Shown here: positions 23,157 to 33,952 of the stretch, piece after piece
Position numbering within the stretch: the stretch's first letter is position 1
Layout: every line of letters starts with the position of its first letter
NCBI GenBank assembly: GCA_001695595.3
Contig: MBPM02000044.1
Location: forward strand, 124,001-188,000
DNA: 64,000 nucleotides
Source: Plasmopara viticola
Lineage: Eukaryota; Oomycota; Peronosporomycetes; Peronosporales; Peronosporaceae
Direction of reading: 5' to 3'
Made by a program: the position numbers and the translations under genes
Notes under the pieces: generated by a model
The model's input: the letters and a program-made list of their open reading frames with translations, nothing else
Told to the model about the DNA's origin: nothing
Databases searched by the model: none

Positions 23157-24911
23157 TCAACTATGCTTAAGTTTTTTATCTCGCTCCTCACCTTTAGGAG
23201 ACTTGCTTCGCCCTCGCAACGTTGCGAGTTTTACATCCACAAGATGACGCTCCTTCATCAAAAGCGTCAGCATTGTCCCACTAAAGCAGAGTATACCCAC
23301 AGCAACATGCATCGCGTGACCGACAAAAGAGTCGGAGTCTTTCGTCACCAGAATGTGCCGAGATATTGTCGTCACAACCAATGAAGAGAAGAAAGCACCA
23401 AGAACGAGCTGATTCGGAAGCGATTGATACCAAAAGGCAATTCCGTCTAAAAAAGCATTGCTCAATCGAGCATGTAAAGCTACGTGACGAAAGTATGAAG
23501 CCAGGACGGTCAAGCAGTAGAAGATGCGGCACGCCATGTTGACACAATTTGCCAGAATGAGCCCAAACGTTCCCCACGCAAGCCCTTGCATGAAGACTAA
23601 CGCCATTGCCGCATAAAGGACAAAGAAAACGCCAAGCATTTTGTTTAGTCGCATGAGCTCGTGATCGTCTCCAATGACGTGAACAACAGCTTCACAAACT
23701 CCATTGACCCCAAGAAATGGAATGTACAGGCAGTAAGCGGCCAGTGCAGCACCCACGCCTTGCTGCACTTTTTCGGCTCCATAGAGAAGCAGTACCAACG
23801 TGTTTGCATACGTAGTACCAAAGCAGCCAAACACCAATCCAATCACGTTTTGTACCTTGAGCAACACTAGCAAGAAGGCCTGGCCATCGGCGAGACTCTG
23901 TTCTTTGTCTTTACGATCGCTTTTTTGCTTGAGCTCAAGCGCTAGTTTACTGAACACAGTTTTCGTCGCTTCTTCAATGGGTAAGAAAACAATCCGAGGA
24001 ACGAGGGACCCCAAATTAAACACCAACCCGTAAACCCCCATATGCTGGAGCGATGCCAATGTCGTTAAAATCCACTTGTCGCCCTCGGCTAAGAGATACT
24101 TGACCCCACTCTGCACACTCAATGGCACTAGCCGCATCATCAGCTCTGGATGACACTGAAAACAACCTTCTTTCGTGTCACGGGGTAGCAATTGGCCCAT
24201 CCTCGTCAAGGCAAATTTGTTTGCCCTTGATTGTTGATGAATTCGCGTATAAAAACATAATGCAAACACCATCAATAGCGTCAAGGCGTGCGATAGCTCG
24301 GCAATGCCGTACGCTATCAAATCTAACTCCAGTACCATCACGCCGACGTATTGGACCACTGCTCGGACTAAAAACGCGGCACTTTGCGCGGTCACTTGCC
24401 AGCTCACGAGCACACTGGCGTGCGCCAGACAATACATTGGCTCGGCCACTGCTTCGATCATGGCTGCACCGCAGTACATGGCCAGCACGGTCGAATATCG
24501 ATTCCCCAAGTCATCTTTTGAAAAACCAGTCTCCCTTCCGACTACCGACTGTGTGAGAACCAAGCCCGCTACGATCCAACTGATGGCCGTCGATAGCCAC
24601 GCAGTGTTCACCAATTGTTGGATGTGCAACGTTTCCTGATGGACATGTTTCGACTCGAGCGACGGCACTCGTAGGAATGCCAGGCGAAAGCCATCCCGTA
24701 GGAAAAAGATCGAGGCCAGGACGAGCTCCAAGCGGACCGTCACAGCACCAGCTACATTGATGTGCACTCGACGGAGCACTATCGAATTGGCAGCAAAGGT
24801 CAATAGACGTTGCACAAAGCGATAAGAGCCCCCGCGCACGGCTCGAGACAGGATTCCCGTTCCAGAGCTCATTGCACAAGTTGCGCAACATAACCAAAGC
24901 AAAGAAACCAT
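23157..24911 (-). CDS. RFT1: RFT1-like dolichol-linked oligosaccharide flippase
   Basis: A single open frame of 584 residues from the ATG at 24911; an in-frame ATG at 24872 (MSSGTG) is an alternative start. RFT1 is an ER membrane protein of the MOP flippase superfamily implicated in moving Man5GlcNAc2-PP-dolichol to the luminal face for N-glycosylation. Supporting features are many hydrophobic segments along the whole length, the EGDKWILT motif in the middle (about residues 270-285) followed by the GVYGLVFNLGSL helix, and a length close to the usual 530-560 residues. It has no introns. It diverges from ELP6 with start codons only 15-72 bp apart, depending on the starts chosen. A short stretch of its 5' coding region is repeated at about 28,820-28,863 in the inverted duplication. 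Confidence 0.9.
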   Translation of the reverse strand: MVSLLWLCCATCAMSSGTGILSRAVRGGSYRFVQRLLTFAANSIVLRRVHINVAGAVTVRLELVLASIFFLRDGFRLAFLRVPSLESKHVHQETLHIQQLVNTAWLSTAISWIVAGLVLTQSVVGRETGFSKDDLGNRYSTVLAMYCGAAMIEAVAEPMYCLAHASVLVSWQVTAQSAAFLVRAVVQYVGVMVLELDLIAYGIAELSHALTLLMVFALCFYTRIHQQSRANKFALTRMGQLLPRDTKEGCFQCHPELMMRLVPLSVQSGVKYLLAEGDKWILTTLASLQHMGVYGLVFNLGSLVPRIVFLPIEEATKTVFSKLALELKQKSDRKDKEQSLADGQAFLLVLLKVQNVIGLVFGCFGTTYANTLVLLLYGAEKVQQGVGAALAAYCLYIPFLGVNGVCEAVVHVIGDDHELMRLNKMLGVFFVLYAAMALVFMQGLAWGTFGLILANCVNMACRIFYCLTVLASYFRHVALHARLSNAFLDGIAFWYQSLPNQLVLGAFFSSLVVTTISRHILVTKDSDSFVGHAMHVAVGILCFSGTMLTLLMKERHLVDVKLATLRGRSKSPKGEERDKKLKHS

Positions 24912-24944
24912 AGTTTCTACCAATTAATGCTTTGCAAGGATCGA
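24912..24944. promoter_or_regulatory. Very short divergent promoter of RFT1 and ELP6
   Basis: At most 33 bp separate the RFT1 ATG at 24911 from the preferred ELP6 ATG at 24945. At least one gene must therefore start transcription inside or very close to the other's coding sequence. In the duplicate (around 28,800-28,835) the same junction carries about 16 extra bases. Confidence 0.5.
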
Positions 24945-25914
24945 ATGGTAGAAGGCCTGGATCATCTTGGCGACTCGTTGACATCATCATGTGCACCTCA
25001 AGGGCAAGTCGTGGTGATTCAAGACTGCGTGGAAGCGAGTGGAGCCTTTTTGGTTCATCATTTCACGTCATTATTTCTAAAAGCTGGTCATCGCGTGTGT
25101 TTCGTGGCAAGCGCCAACTCTCCTGAACATTACGCAGCAGTTGGGCGCAAACTGGTACTGTGTGCATGGTGATACTGCACACTTGTACGTGACATTTTTC
25201 TCTAAATTGTGATTTTGGCTCGCAGAATGTCAATTTTGCGACGTGCCAAAGCAACAAACAGCTTCAAGTGCTAAATTGGACGAAACTAGAGGTGGAGAAG
25301 AAAGAAGCGACGTGGATGGACTTGTTTGACAATTTGAAAAGATTCAGCCACCAAGAAGATGGAGGTGCAGTGTCATTTGTGCTGGATGACGTCAGTGCGT
25401 TGAAGTGGCGATTTGGAGAAGCGGCTTTACTCAAGTTTGGGCGATGCTGCAAAACGCTGACACACGAGATAAATGTACGTCTTAGTAGAATGAAACGAGG
25501 AGCCGCAATGTGCTTATTGAAAAAGAGCTGAAGGGTGGCGCCAATGTGGTTTTATTGACCCATGCGGACACTGATCTACGAACTTCAAGATCCTTGGTAA
25601 GACTGTAGACTTTTGGCTTGCAGTAATTTGATGAAATGCTAAGTTTGTACTTGATTCAAAAACAAGAGCCTAGCTCTCGCAGATCTAGCCACCGTCGTCT
25701 TGGTGACGCAGCCTCTGACAACAGGTTACTCCACGGACATCCATGGAACGGTATGGAGCAAATTTATTGTGTGAAAGCTCGACGCTGACTCTCGGTTTGA
25801 CTCTAACAGCTTTCAATCCATCGTCAAAGTCAAAGCGAAAGTGTTCACTACCTCAACGAAGAACCAGCCTTGATTCCGTACAAAATACTCGAAAGTGCGA
25901 TCAAATTTCTGTGA
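24945..25914 (+). CDS. ELP6: Elongator complex protein 6, copy 1 (five exons)
   Basis: Exons at 24945-25154, 25226-25474, 25528-25596, 25667-25750 and 25810-25914 give about 238 residues. Every intron is GT-AG and 53-72 bp, and the last has CTAAC near its acceptor. Elp6 is a RecA-fold subunit of the Elp4-6 ring of Elongator, needed for wobble-uridine modification of tRNAs. The N-terminal GSFLVHH-type motif appears here as GAFLVHHFTSLFLKAG, followed by VCFVA, and a VVLLTHAD strand lies in exon 3. An ATG at 24927 would add six residues. I prefer 24945 because relic copies elsewhere keep only that start. The last intron matters: without it the C-terminus reads into stops. Confidence 0.88.
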
Positions 25915-26013
25915 CAGTCCTAGGATAAAATGAAAACGGCATTTCAATCAGAAAATGCCACAAATAGCAATTGCTCAACGAGCTTAGACTTTCTAATCGC
26001 AACTACAATAACG

Positions 26014-26177
26014 ATGGATGAGCTCCCTGTAAAATCACGAGATACGTACACGCGACTCGCGCAAATTGGTCGAGGCACTTATGGTGACGTATGTACAACT
26101 TGGTTGCTCGTCCACCATTGAATGCGAATCAAAGGTTGCGATGCATGTTAGGTGTTTTTATGCATGCACAAAGAGAC
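26014..26177 (+). pseudogene. Truncated duplicate of the NEK-like kinase 5' end
   Basis: Exon 1 (26014-26088, 25 codons, glycine-rich loop GRGTYGD) is intact and identical in protein to the full gene. The intron follows, then 27 bases of exon 2 (26151-26177) before homology stops abruptly. Only about 30 bp later comes the stop codon of the full-length kinase on the other strand. It cannot encode a kinase. Confidence 0.85.
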
Positions 26178-26206
26178 TGTAATTTTAGAGTAACAGCGTC
26201 GACTGA

Positions 26207-27709
26207 CTAATGCGGTTCCACTGACCCTGCAAGTCGCACACCTCGAATCTCAAGCTCAGTCGTTGGCTGCTCGGACAGATTGCGCTGCTGCTCGTGAAAA
26301 TGTTTGAATGGCATTGAAAGAGCAGCAGCATAAGAATGCCTTGTAGGAAGCGCTGGTGGGGGCGGAGGCTGCTCGTCCAGCTGTAGAAACAGAGTAGCTG
26401 TTAGACCTTTGGATGTACAGCAATAATAGTAATGTACCCAGATCAAAGGTGAAGCAACGCGGCTTTGCAATAGATTGTTTCGCTTTCGAAGAGAGTAGTT
26501 GTTTCGCCGAATCACACGCTTCTGATTTCGAGGCGCTGTGACTTCAAGTGACGTATCTGCACTTTTGATGCCAATAGGGGCTGGAGGAGGTATAGTCGTG
26601 AAAGTTCCTGGAGCAATAATTTCACTGTTGTATGGCTCTGCAACTTTTTCTTGGCACTTTGTTGGCATCACTGTAGGCGTCGGAGAGAGTTTGGGATCAA
26701 AAGCGTCTTCATTCTTCAACCTAGTCCCAGCACCCGTCTCGAGCCAAGCAGATTGAAGGACCTTCGTGATGCTTGGTCGATTTTGAGGCTCTTTTTCCAG
26801 CATGGTCGCAACCAGATCGCGTGCTTCTTTTGAAACCTGTCCAGCATCTAGAGGATCGTATTGTCCTCGAGTAATACGAAAAACAACACCAGGGTACGAC
26901 GCAGCACCAAATGCAGGTCTTCCTCCAGAGAGTAGTTCGTATAGTACACAGCCAAGAGACCAAATGTCCGTAGCAAACCCATGCAGCTTGCCTTCTAATA
27001 GCTCGGGACTCATGTAGAGCGGAGAACCAACTACCGTTGACGTAAAATCTTGGTCTTTCAAGGCTTGATTGGCTCCAGCTGTTGATAAAAGCTGCCTTGC
27101 AGTGCCAAAATCACCTACAACAACTCGACCGGATTGGAACCGAAAGACATTATCGCTCTTCAGATCGCGATGGACAATGTGATGCCTGTGCAAATGTGAC
27201 ACTCCTTTTACAAGTTCAGTAAAAAGCAAACGGGCATTTTCTTCGGTCATTGACGACACTCGCAAACACTGCGCAAGATCTCCACCATCTACATACTCCA
27301 GCACGAGGATCAGAGTATGCAGCCCTTCATCAAGATCGTGCGTGCAAAAGGCTTCGCGAAACCCCACAATGTTCGAATGTGCTGGAAGTTGTTGGAGCAC
27401 TTTAACTTCCACAAAACAACGGTTCCTACATGCATCGCACCATTATTCATCAGCGCAGCAAATCATACAATAAATCCTTCAACATTTACCGCTCTTCGGA
27501 TGAGAGGAAGCTCAGATCCATTTCTTTGGTACAAACACAATCCCCCGTCTCTTTGTGCATGCATAAAAACACCTAACATGCATTGACCCTTTGACTCGCA
27601 TTCAATGGTGAACGAGCAACCAAGTTGTACATACGTCACCATAAGTGCCCCGGCCAATTTGCGCGAGTCGCGTGTACGTATCTCGTGATTTCACAGGGAG
27701 CTCATCCAT
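26207..27709 (-). CDS. NEK-like serine/threonine protein kinase
   Basis: Exons at 27709-27635, 27572-27490 and 27425-26207 give up to 458 residues. A possible 57 bp in-frame intron (26381-26437, GTACAT to ACAG with CTAAC) would reduce it to 439. The kinase domain starts near residue 13: GRGTYGDV loop (19-26), ATP-binding lysine in VCTKEMD (about 41), HRDLKSDN catalytic loop, DFG, and GSPLYMSPE activation segment. The substitution of C-T in the VAIK-type motif is mild. The layout of lobes and the short acidic αC region resemble NEK kinases, which act in cilia and mitosis, but the subfamily is inferred. The C-terminal tail is proline-rich (PPPPPALP) and low in conservation. Its exon 1 is duplicated at 26014. 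Confidence 0.85.
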
Positions 27710-28863
27710 CGTTGTTGTAGTTGCGATTAGAAAGTCTAAGCTCATTGAGCAATTGCTATTTGTGGCATGTTTTTATTGAAATGTCGTTTTCATTTTATCC
27801 TAGGACTGTTATAGAAATTTGATCGCACTTTCGAGAATTTTGTACGGAATCAAGGCTGGTTCTTCGTTGAGGTAGTGAACACTTTCGCTTTGACTTTGAC
27901 GATGGATTAAAAGCTGTTAGTGTCAAAACGAGGGTCAGCATCGAGCTTTCACACAATAAATTGCTCCATACCGTTCCATGGATGTCCGTGGAGTAACCTG
28001 TTGTCAGGGGCTGCGTCGCCAAGACGACGGTGGCTAAATCTGCGAGAGCTAGGCTCTTGTTTTTGAATCAAGTACAAACTTAGCAATTCATCAAATTACT
28101 GCAAGCCAAAATTCTACAGTCTTACCAAGGATCTTGAAGTTCGTAGATCAGTGTCCGCATGGGTCAATAAAACCAAATTGGCGCCACCCTTCAGCTCTTT
28201 TTCAATAAGCACATTGCGACTCCTCGTTTCATTCTACTAAGACGTACATTTATCTCGTGTGTCAGCGTTTTGCAGCATCGCCCAAACTTGAGTAAAGCCG
28301 CTTCTCCGAACCGCCACTTCAACGCACTGACGTCATCCAGCACAAATGACACTGCACCTCCATCTTCTTGGTGGCTGAATCTTTTCAAATTGTCAAACAA
28401 GTCCATCCACGTCGCTTCTTTCTTCTCCACCTCTAGTTTCGTCCAATTTAGCACTTGAAGCTGTTTGTTGCTTTGACACGTCGCAAAATTGACATTCTGC
28501 GAGCCAAAATCACAATTTAGAGAAAAATGTCACGTACAAGTGTGCAGTATCACAATGCACACAGTACCAGTTTGCGCCCAACTGCTGCGTAATGTTCAGG
28601 AGAATTGGCGCTTGCCACGAAACACACGCGATGACCAGCTTTTAGAAATAATGACGTGAAATGATGAACCAAAAAGGCTCCACTCGCTTCCACGCAGTCT
28701 TGAATCACCACGACTTGCCCTTGAGGTGCACATGATGATGTCAACGAGTCGCCAAGATGATCCAGGCCTTCTACCATTCGGTCCTTGCAAAGCATTAATT
28801 GGTAGAAACTATACTAAATGCGTAAAACGGTTTCTTTGCTTTGGTTATGTTGCGCAACTTGTG
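27547..28863 (-). repeat. Right arm of the 1.3 kb inverted duplication
   Basis: Inverse copy of 24875-26177. It differs by scattered substitutions, one missing A in ELP6 intron 4 and a 16 bp insertion near 28,815-28,830. This arm carries the complete kinase, but only the start of RFT1. Confidence 0.9.
27809..28777 (-). CDS. ELP6: Elongator complex protein 6, copy 2 (five exons)
   Basis: Exons at 28777-28568, 28496-28248, 28194-28126, 28055-27972 and 27913-27809, mirroring copy 1 exactly. The single-base length difference lies in intron 4, so the frame is kept and the stop is TAA instead of TGA. The first exon is identical in protein to copy 1 and the rest differs by very few residues (for example L for S after the last intron). 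Both copies therefore look functional. The upstream region carries a 16 bp insertion relative to copy 1, so expression could differ. A recent inverted duplication or an assembly of two haplotypes would both explain it. Confidence 0.87.
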
Positions 28864-29114
28864 GATTGAGTGTCGAGTCAGACGGTGATTTTGGATGCTG
28901 GCAGCAGTTTAAGGTGAAAAAAAGACGAAATAGGGCGATACGATATCGAACTTTTTGAGGCTATCCAATATACTTTTGTATCAACAAATGTCCTTCGATT
29001 TCGATATCTGCACTACCGATTGACCGATAATACATACCGGTTTGATTTTTGTTTGCATCTAGGATATCGTAGTTACTGAGAAATAGTAAATGACTACTGT
29101 CGATGTTGAAAGGA

Positions 29115-29304
29115 CCTGAACTTCCTCTTTCTCCTCTACTTGCTCTGTCTGATACAACGTAAAGCAACCATCACAAACACGACTTTCCTTCGTGCCCGGC
29201 GATATAAGCAATTTCCTTCCAGAATGCCCACAACAGACCGAAGAGCCGCATTTTCGACAATGATGGCGCGATCAAAAAAGCTTGGTAAATGAGCACCGGC
29301 AGAA
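29115..29304 (-). pseudogene. FYVE zinc-finger relic after Crinkler kinase copy C
   Basis: One minus-strand frame reads FCRCSF, then RHHCRKCG, then a cysteine-containing turn, then KLLIS and RVCDGC. These are the ordered signature elements of a FYVE domain, the PI3P-binding finger (R-R/K-HHCR-x-CG and RVC). A TGA sits where the tryptophan before RHHCR would be, and no ATG precedes it. It directly follows the kinase in a different frame. The other two kinase copies have the same relic with the same TGA. Confidence 0.7.
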
Positions 29305-29321
29305 GGAGATATGCAAACGAT

Positions 29322-30538
29322 TCAGCGAGAGATGGGCAAACGATTAAGCACTGCTTTAACACTAGTTTCACTCGGGTTTTCGAGGCAACTGATGATAAAT
29401 CGGCCAACGAGATGATCCACCTGTTCATGCCGGTCTGTCAAGGATTTTACAAGATCCTGCCTGGAGTGGTACTTGGTAATGTCAATATTCGCTAGTTGCG
29501 CCAAGGTCGTTCCCAAGCATGTCCAATCAAGGAGCTCCGATCCTTCCAATTTACCCACATCCAAGCAAAACTGATCGGTGACCTCGAGAATGGGATCCCC
29601 AAGACTCACCGCACCCCCAAAATCAACCAGCGTGGCGCCACCTTGTTCCCCAGAATGAAGCATAATATTCGCGGGTTTCAAATCAGCGAAGCAATACTTC
29701 TTCGAATGAATATGGCAAAGTGCTTCAAAGCAATCGTGCGCAATGGTGATCAATGCTCGAAGATCAATTGGAGACTGTTGCGTGAGCAAGTCAGCAGCAC
29801 ACCGAGCAAAGAACGGCATCACGATAATATGCCGCTGCTCTATTTCGGTATTTCCAATCGAAAAGGACTTGAAAAAATTAACAATATTCGCGTGACTTCC
29901 CAACGCGCAATCGACATCAACTTCTCTCTGAAACACTTGCTTGAACAACGCACCATACACTTTCGCAACCAAGATATTACCAGAACTTGAATAGGCATAG
30001 TTGAAGGCAAATCTCGCTTGACCTTGGCTCAAATTGAGTGGACCATCCAGTAGAACCCCTTCACGGATTTTAATGGCATTTCGTGTCCCAGACTTGATCG
30101 CTGATCGTGCGCTTGTACGGATCTGAACCGCTTCTCCGGACGTCAAGCGGGCGACTGTAATAAACTATAACTTGCCGGATCTTTGTTGAGAAGATTATTT
30201 AGTTCTTCAGTCGCGAATTGAACTTGGACTCGGTTCAAATTACCGCAAACATCCATAACACCTGAGCGCTGAGGTACTTGCACGATGAGCGTTACGTTTT
30301 CATCGATAAGAGCCAACGAATCCCGCGGATCCAACGGCTTACCGTTCTCGTCAAACTGCACTCGGTTCGCGAACACGGTGAGGTCGGATGGAGCGATTCC
30401 TTCGAGATGACTGTCCATGTACTTCGCCTTTACTGCATCTCGCAACGAATCCACATCTTCAACATCCACGACAACAGCATCAGCCGAAGTCAGAGCGTTC
30501 CCACCCTCGCCCACGAGCTGAAACCATTTCCGCGCCAT
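29322..30538 (-). pseudogene. Crinkler-like header plus kinase gene, copy C (one frameshift)
   Basis: The ATG at 30538 opens a ubiquitin-like header of about 90 residues ending in LIVQVPQ, similar in design to the Crinkler N-terminal domain (LTVFANR sits where LxLFLAK is usual). After a linker, a protein-kinase domain follows: ATP lysine in LVAKVYG, catalytic loop FADLKPANI (HRD reads FAD, aspartate kept), metal-binding VDFGG. It ends at 29322. The two halves overlap in different frames at 30143-30146, where one base is missing compared with copy A (CGCTTGACG against CGCTTTAACG). Copy B has the same deletion. Crinklers are host-nucleus effectors in oomycetes, but no signal peptide is seen here, as in many Crinkler families. 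This is the best preserved of the three copies. Confidence 0.72.
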
Positions 30539-30739
30539 CGCTTCTTTGCCACAATTTCGAGACTGACGATTTAAATAACCTTAAAGAGCAGCTCAAGCTC
30601 ATTTTTGTGGTAATGCCTCAATTTGTTTGTAATTACAAAAGTATATGGGATAGCCTGGGTAAGTACGATATCGTTGCTTATGAAACCTTGAATTTTGCAC
30701 ACTTTGCACGAATGCTTACTTTATCACCGCACTGAGCTT

Positions 30740-31210
30740 TTAACTCATGGCGCATGAAGGAGATCCCTTAATTCAATCGTTTTTCCAGTATTTAGAGTCA
30801 CTCGGTACTTTGGATTCTTTCTGGTTGAGATTTTACATGATTTGTAGAGCATCGTATATACAACCTCGAGATTAATGATTAAGTCTAAGTTTTCAAAAGT
30901 TTTATCAGACGCAAGATTTGACTATAGTATGAGGTCGAAAACACGCCTTTTTTGTATCGTTTGTCAAGGATTGACTTCATTTCCGTTTTAATTAGCGAAA
31001 ATCATCATTAAAATCCATTGCAAGCATCTTTAGACGCTTCACTTAACCATTTAGAAGCTGTTAATATGCACTTTTAAAATCCTCGAGGAGTAACTTTGCA
31101 TTTGTTTTAAGCAGTACTTCACAAAGCCCCGTTCATGCTCTTCGAGATGGTCAAACGAAGCCTTGTCAAAGTTCTTATCCTCTTCGATCATTCGCCAGAG
31201 ATCAACAAGT
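30740..31210 (-). pseudogene. Inverted 3' fragment of the virus-like element
   Basis: On the minus strand this matches 61880-62350 closely in order and content. It includes a tract reading LWRMIEEDKNFDKASFDH, better preserved here than in the other copy. Its left edge (about 30750) cuts into sequence upstream of Crinkler kinase C, and its right edge abuts the forward-oriented helicase block. An inversion junction therefore lies near 31210. The protein is not recognised. Confidence 0.6.
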
Positions 31211-33952
31211 GCCAGTAGTCGCCCACCTTAGGATGAGGGTCGTTCTCGACGCTGTGACACTTTAGTAAATCTTAAACATACTGAAGTTTATCCATATGGT
31301 CCTTTCAAAACTCAAAAAACGATACTCGTGTATTAAATATATTAAGCGAATTTCCTCCTGTATATGATCCTAAGTATGTAATCAATCAAGATCGAGTTGA
31401 TGAGTGGCTCGATCATATCGAATATGCGCTATCTGATAGTAATGATGACGTTTATCCGTTCATTAGTTCTTTGTGAAGAACTTCGTTCATCTTATTAAAA
31501 AGCCGCATGTGAAGGTGAAGATCATTCCACTCAATAAGGAACGCAGGGTGCGGTAAGATTATTGAATTACATCATTTTGTTATTGTCCCTCAGAGTACTC
31601 TTGTGTGTCCGTCAATGACGCGTGTCACTGTTCGGTTTAACAGAATCCGACAAAGTATGCTATCAATTAATCTGGACGAGGATTTTGACTCAAACAAACG
31701 ATCTGTGAACAATGAAATGAAGAGTTACATCACCGATGATCGCACGCAGATTGAACGCAAGGGTCTCGAAACTTTTGGTGTCAAAGACCAGGCAAATTAT
31801 GATGTCTTGATTACCCATGACTTAATTTAAATCATCGAAGCCAATGATCGTCGATGTGTCTCGTTGCCAGACACATCGAGATCATCGGTGATGAAATATA
31901 TTTTGATCGCTATTTTGATGCTTTAGCTAATCTCGATGCAGGTCTTGACATCTTCCACTACCTTGCGCGTGTTAATTTGACAGGATCCAAGCCACAAGCG
32001 TGCCCTCTCATGAATTATAAGAAGGCCTTGTTTGAAGACAAAGCAACCAACAACGTGGTGAAGTGGCTTTTCGATATGCATGAGAGACTAAGCGATGAAA
32101 AAGGTGACGGCATTATAAAAGCATCGACGTCTGAGTGGTGTAGTAAATACTGCATATGGACTCAGACGAGTAGAAAGTTCGCATTATGTATCTCAATGTC
32201 TTAAGTGGATTGTAAGGAAAATGAAGGGGTAAGTAGACACCGAATCGAAAAATATTGTTAACTGGGGCAAGCGTTTCAAGCTCCGATATGAACCATTTTG
32301 CGACAGATCTTGGAAGTACAGCTAGCGCAGTACATCACAAAGAGAAATGATACCGGAGGTATCGGTAATCTGTGATTTCGAATAATAGTTTCTTAGTCAT
32401 ACGCAAAGACAATAAAAGATTGAGCTAAGCCGGATCTACTGAGCCTCTGCTCATCTAGTATGCCTTTAAGATTTAAAGTGATATGTTCTGGTAATGCCGC
32501 CAAATTCACACGTAATCTTTTCGACAAGCCTATTTTTAGCCACCTCGTTGTATTGCTTGCATATCTCAGTTATTGCTTCCTTATTGACTTCCCAATATCT
32601 TTTTGTATTCTTTCTCTGTTTTTCCTTCCCAACAGTCTAGGTGGAGGTTCCTAATTTGCACAAGTTCTATTGAATTCGTTGATCCATAAGGTTTTGTGAG
32701 CTTGCAGCTGATGTCTTTCGGCAACCTCATACTGCTTGATCGATATAATTTAAACTCATACGGACCATACTTTCGAAAGTAAGGATAGATTTCAATCTCG
32801 CTTGTTCCTTTTTCTTCATGCCAACGCTAGAAAATTAGACCGATACCCACTAATACGATGTCTGAGAAGATTAAATGCGCTACCCACATAGCAAATGTCT
32901 TTTTGATTGCAAACAATTTTATAAACTGAAATGATCAGGTCTATCGTTATGCTTAAATTTTCCAAACATCAAGATGATACGTAACGATCCCCCTTTAACA
33001 CGACGAGGAGTCATGGGAGGTGAAATTATGCCTATGCCGTTAATCGATTTCTCTGATCCACGCTAAGGGCCGGCTTCAGGTCCAACCGCAGTCGCAACAC
33101 CGTCAAGATGACCCGCGGTAATTGACTTCCAAATATCTTAAAGGATGCTTACATTTCCTTTTACAGCAGTTACGATTCCATTTCACAAGATTTTCCAGAA
33201 AACAAAGCCGCTTAGTCTTGATTGATGAGACTTGTGTAACGTCGTCCCTTTGCCCGCCTCGTAAGCCAGCTTCTTATAGTTTTCAGTATTGAAAAAATGT
33301 GTGTGGCCTTTGACCGATTGAAAATGACTCAATCGAACGGGCTTAACATGAAAGACTCTAACAGCCTACGCGTGACTTAACACGACAGCAAAATTTCTTG
33401 TACATCTTGAGCGAATATCTGGATTACTTTATTTAGAGCGAAAGACAAAAAGTCGAAGGTTGATAAACTAAAACACTCAGTCTGAATTAGATTACATATA
33501 CCAATTGTCGTGATATGAAAATGGGAAGCGAATGTAGTGATTTGTCGGACACTACGATAAGTTTATACACCAGACAACTGATCAATTTTTACAAGGCCGG
33601 CGCTGCAAAACAGTAATGGGCTCCAGATAATCTAATTCCAATATCCATTATTGAACAATATTCGGCGACACCTCTTTTATAAAGATGTTAAAGGTTCCAC
33701 ACTCGAGCATCCTTGCGCTTCTGATGAGCGTCTATATTAATACTGATCGCCGTGTGCATAATGGTCAAGAACCAATTTCGTGATGCTTTGGATATTACAA
33801 TGCGAAGCGAATGTAACTGAGTAAGCAAAACAAAGATGCAAAGCTGGAGAACAAATGGCGCCAGAAGAAGAGAAGAAGTACATTAAATATGAGAAGCTAA
33901 TGTCCGTCCCTGGTATAACTTCAAAGTTGCTCACCGAAACGTATAGTGAAGT
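31211..33952 (+). pseudogene. Virus-like element block 1 with degraded SF3 helicase
   Basis: Collinear with 58270-61010. The helicase region (about 31340-32210) shows the same domain as the other copy in broken frames: a segment before the P-loop with VDEWLDHIEYALSDSNDD, a degraded P-loop near 31545-31560, a Walker B-like INLDEDFDSNK (about 31660-31690), the KSYITDD / IERKG sensor region, and a NDRRCVSL arginine-finger-like motif. The stops include one at about 31830. The second half (32210-33950) parallels 59365-61010 and ends within the first part of the tyrosine-recombinase-like gene, where the short inverted-repeat element begins. Confidence 0.65.

Larger units (their letters stand above)
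24875..26177 (+). repeat. Left arm of a 1.3 kb inverted duplication
   Basis: Matches 27547-28863 in inverse orientation with few differences. It covers the first codons of RFT1, all of ELP6, exon 1 and intron 1 of the kinase, and the first 27 bases of kinase exon 2. The spacer between the arms (26178-27546) holds the rest of the kinase. Confidence 0.9.

Noticed and set aside
25743..25928. Separate small ORF at the end of ELP6 copy 1
   Set aside because: It reads through intron 4; splicing gives a sensible ELP6 C-terminus in both copies.
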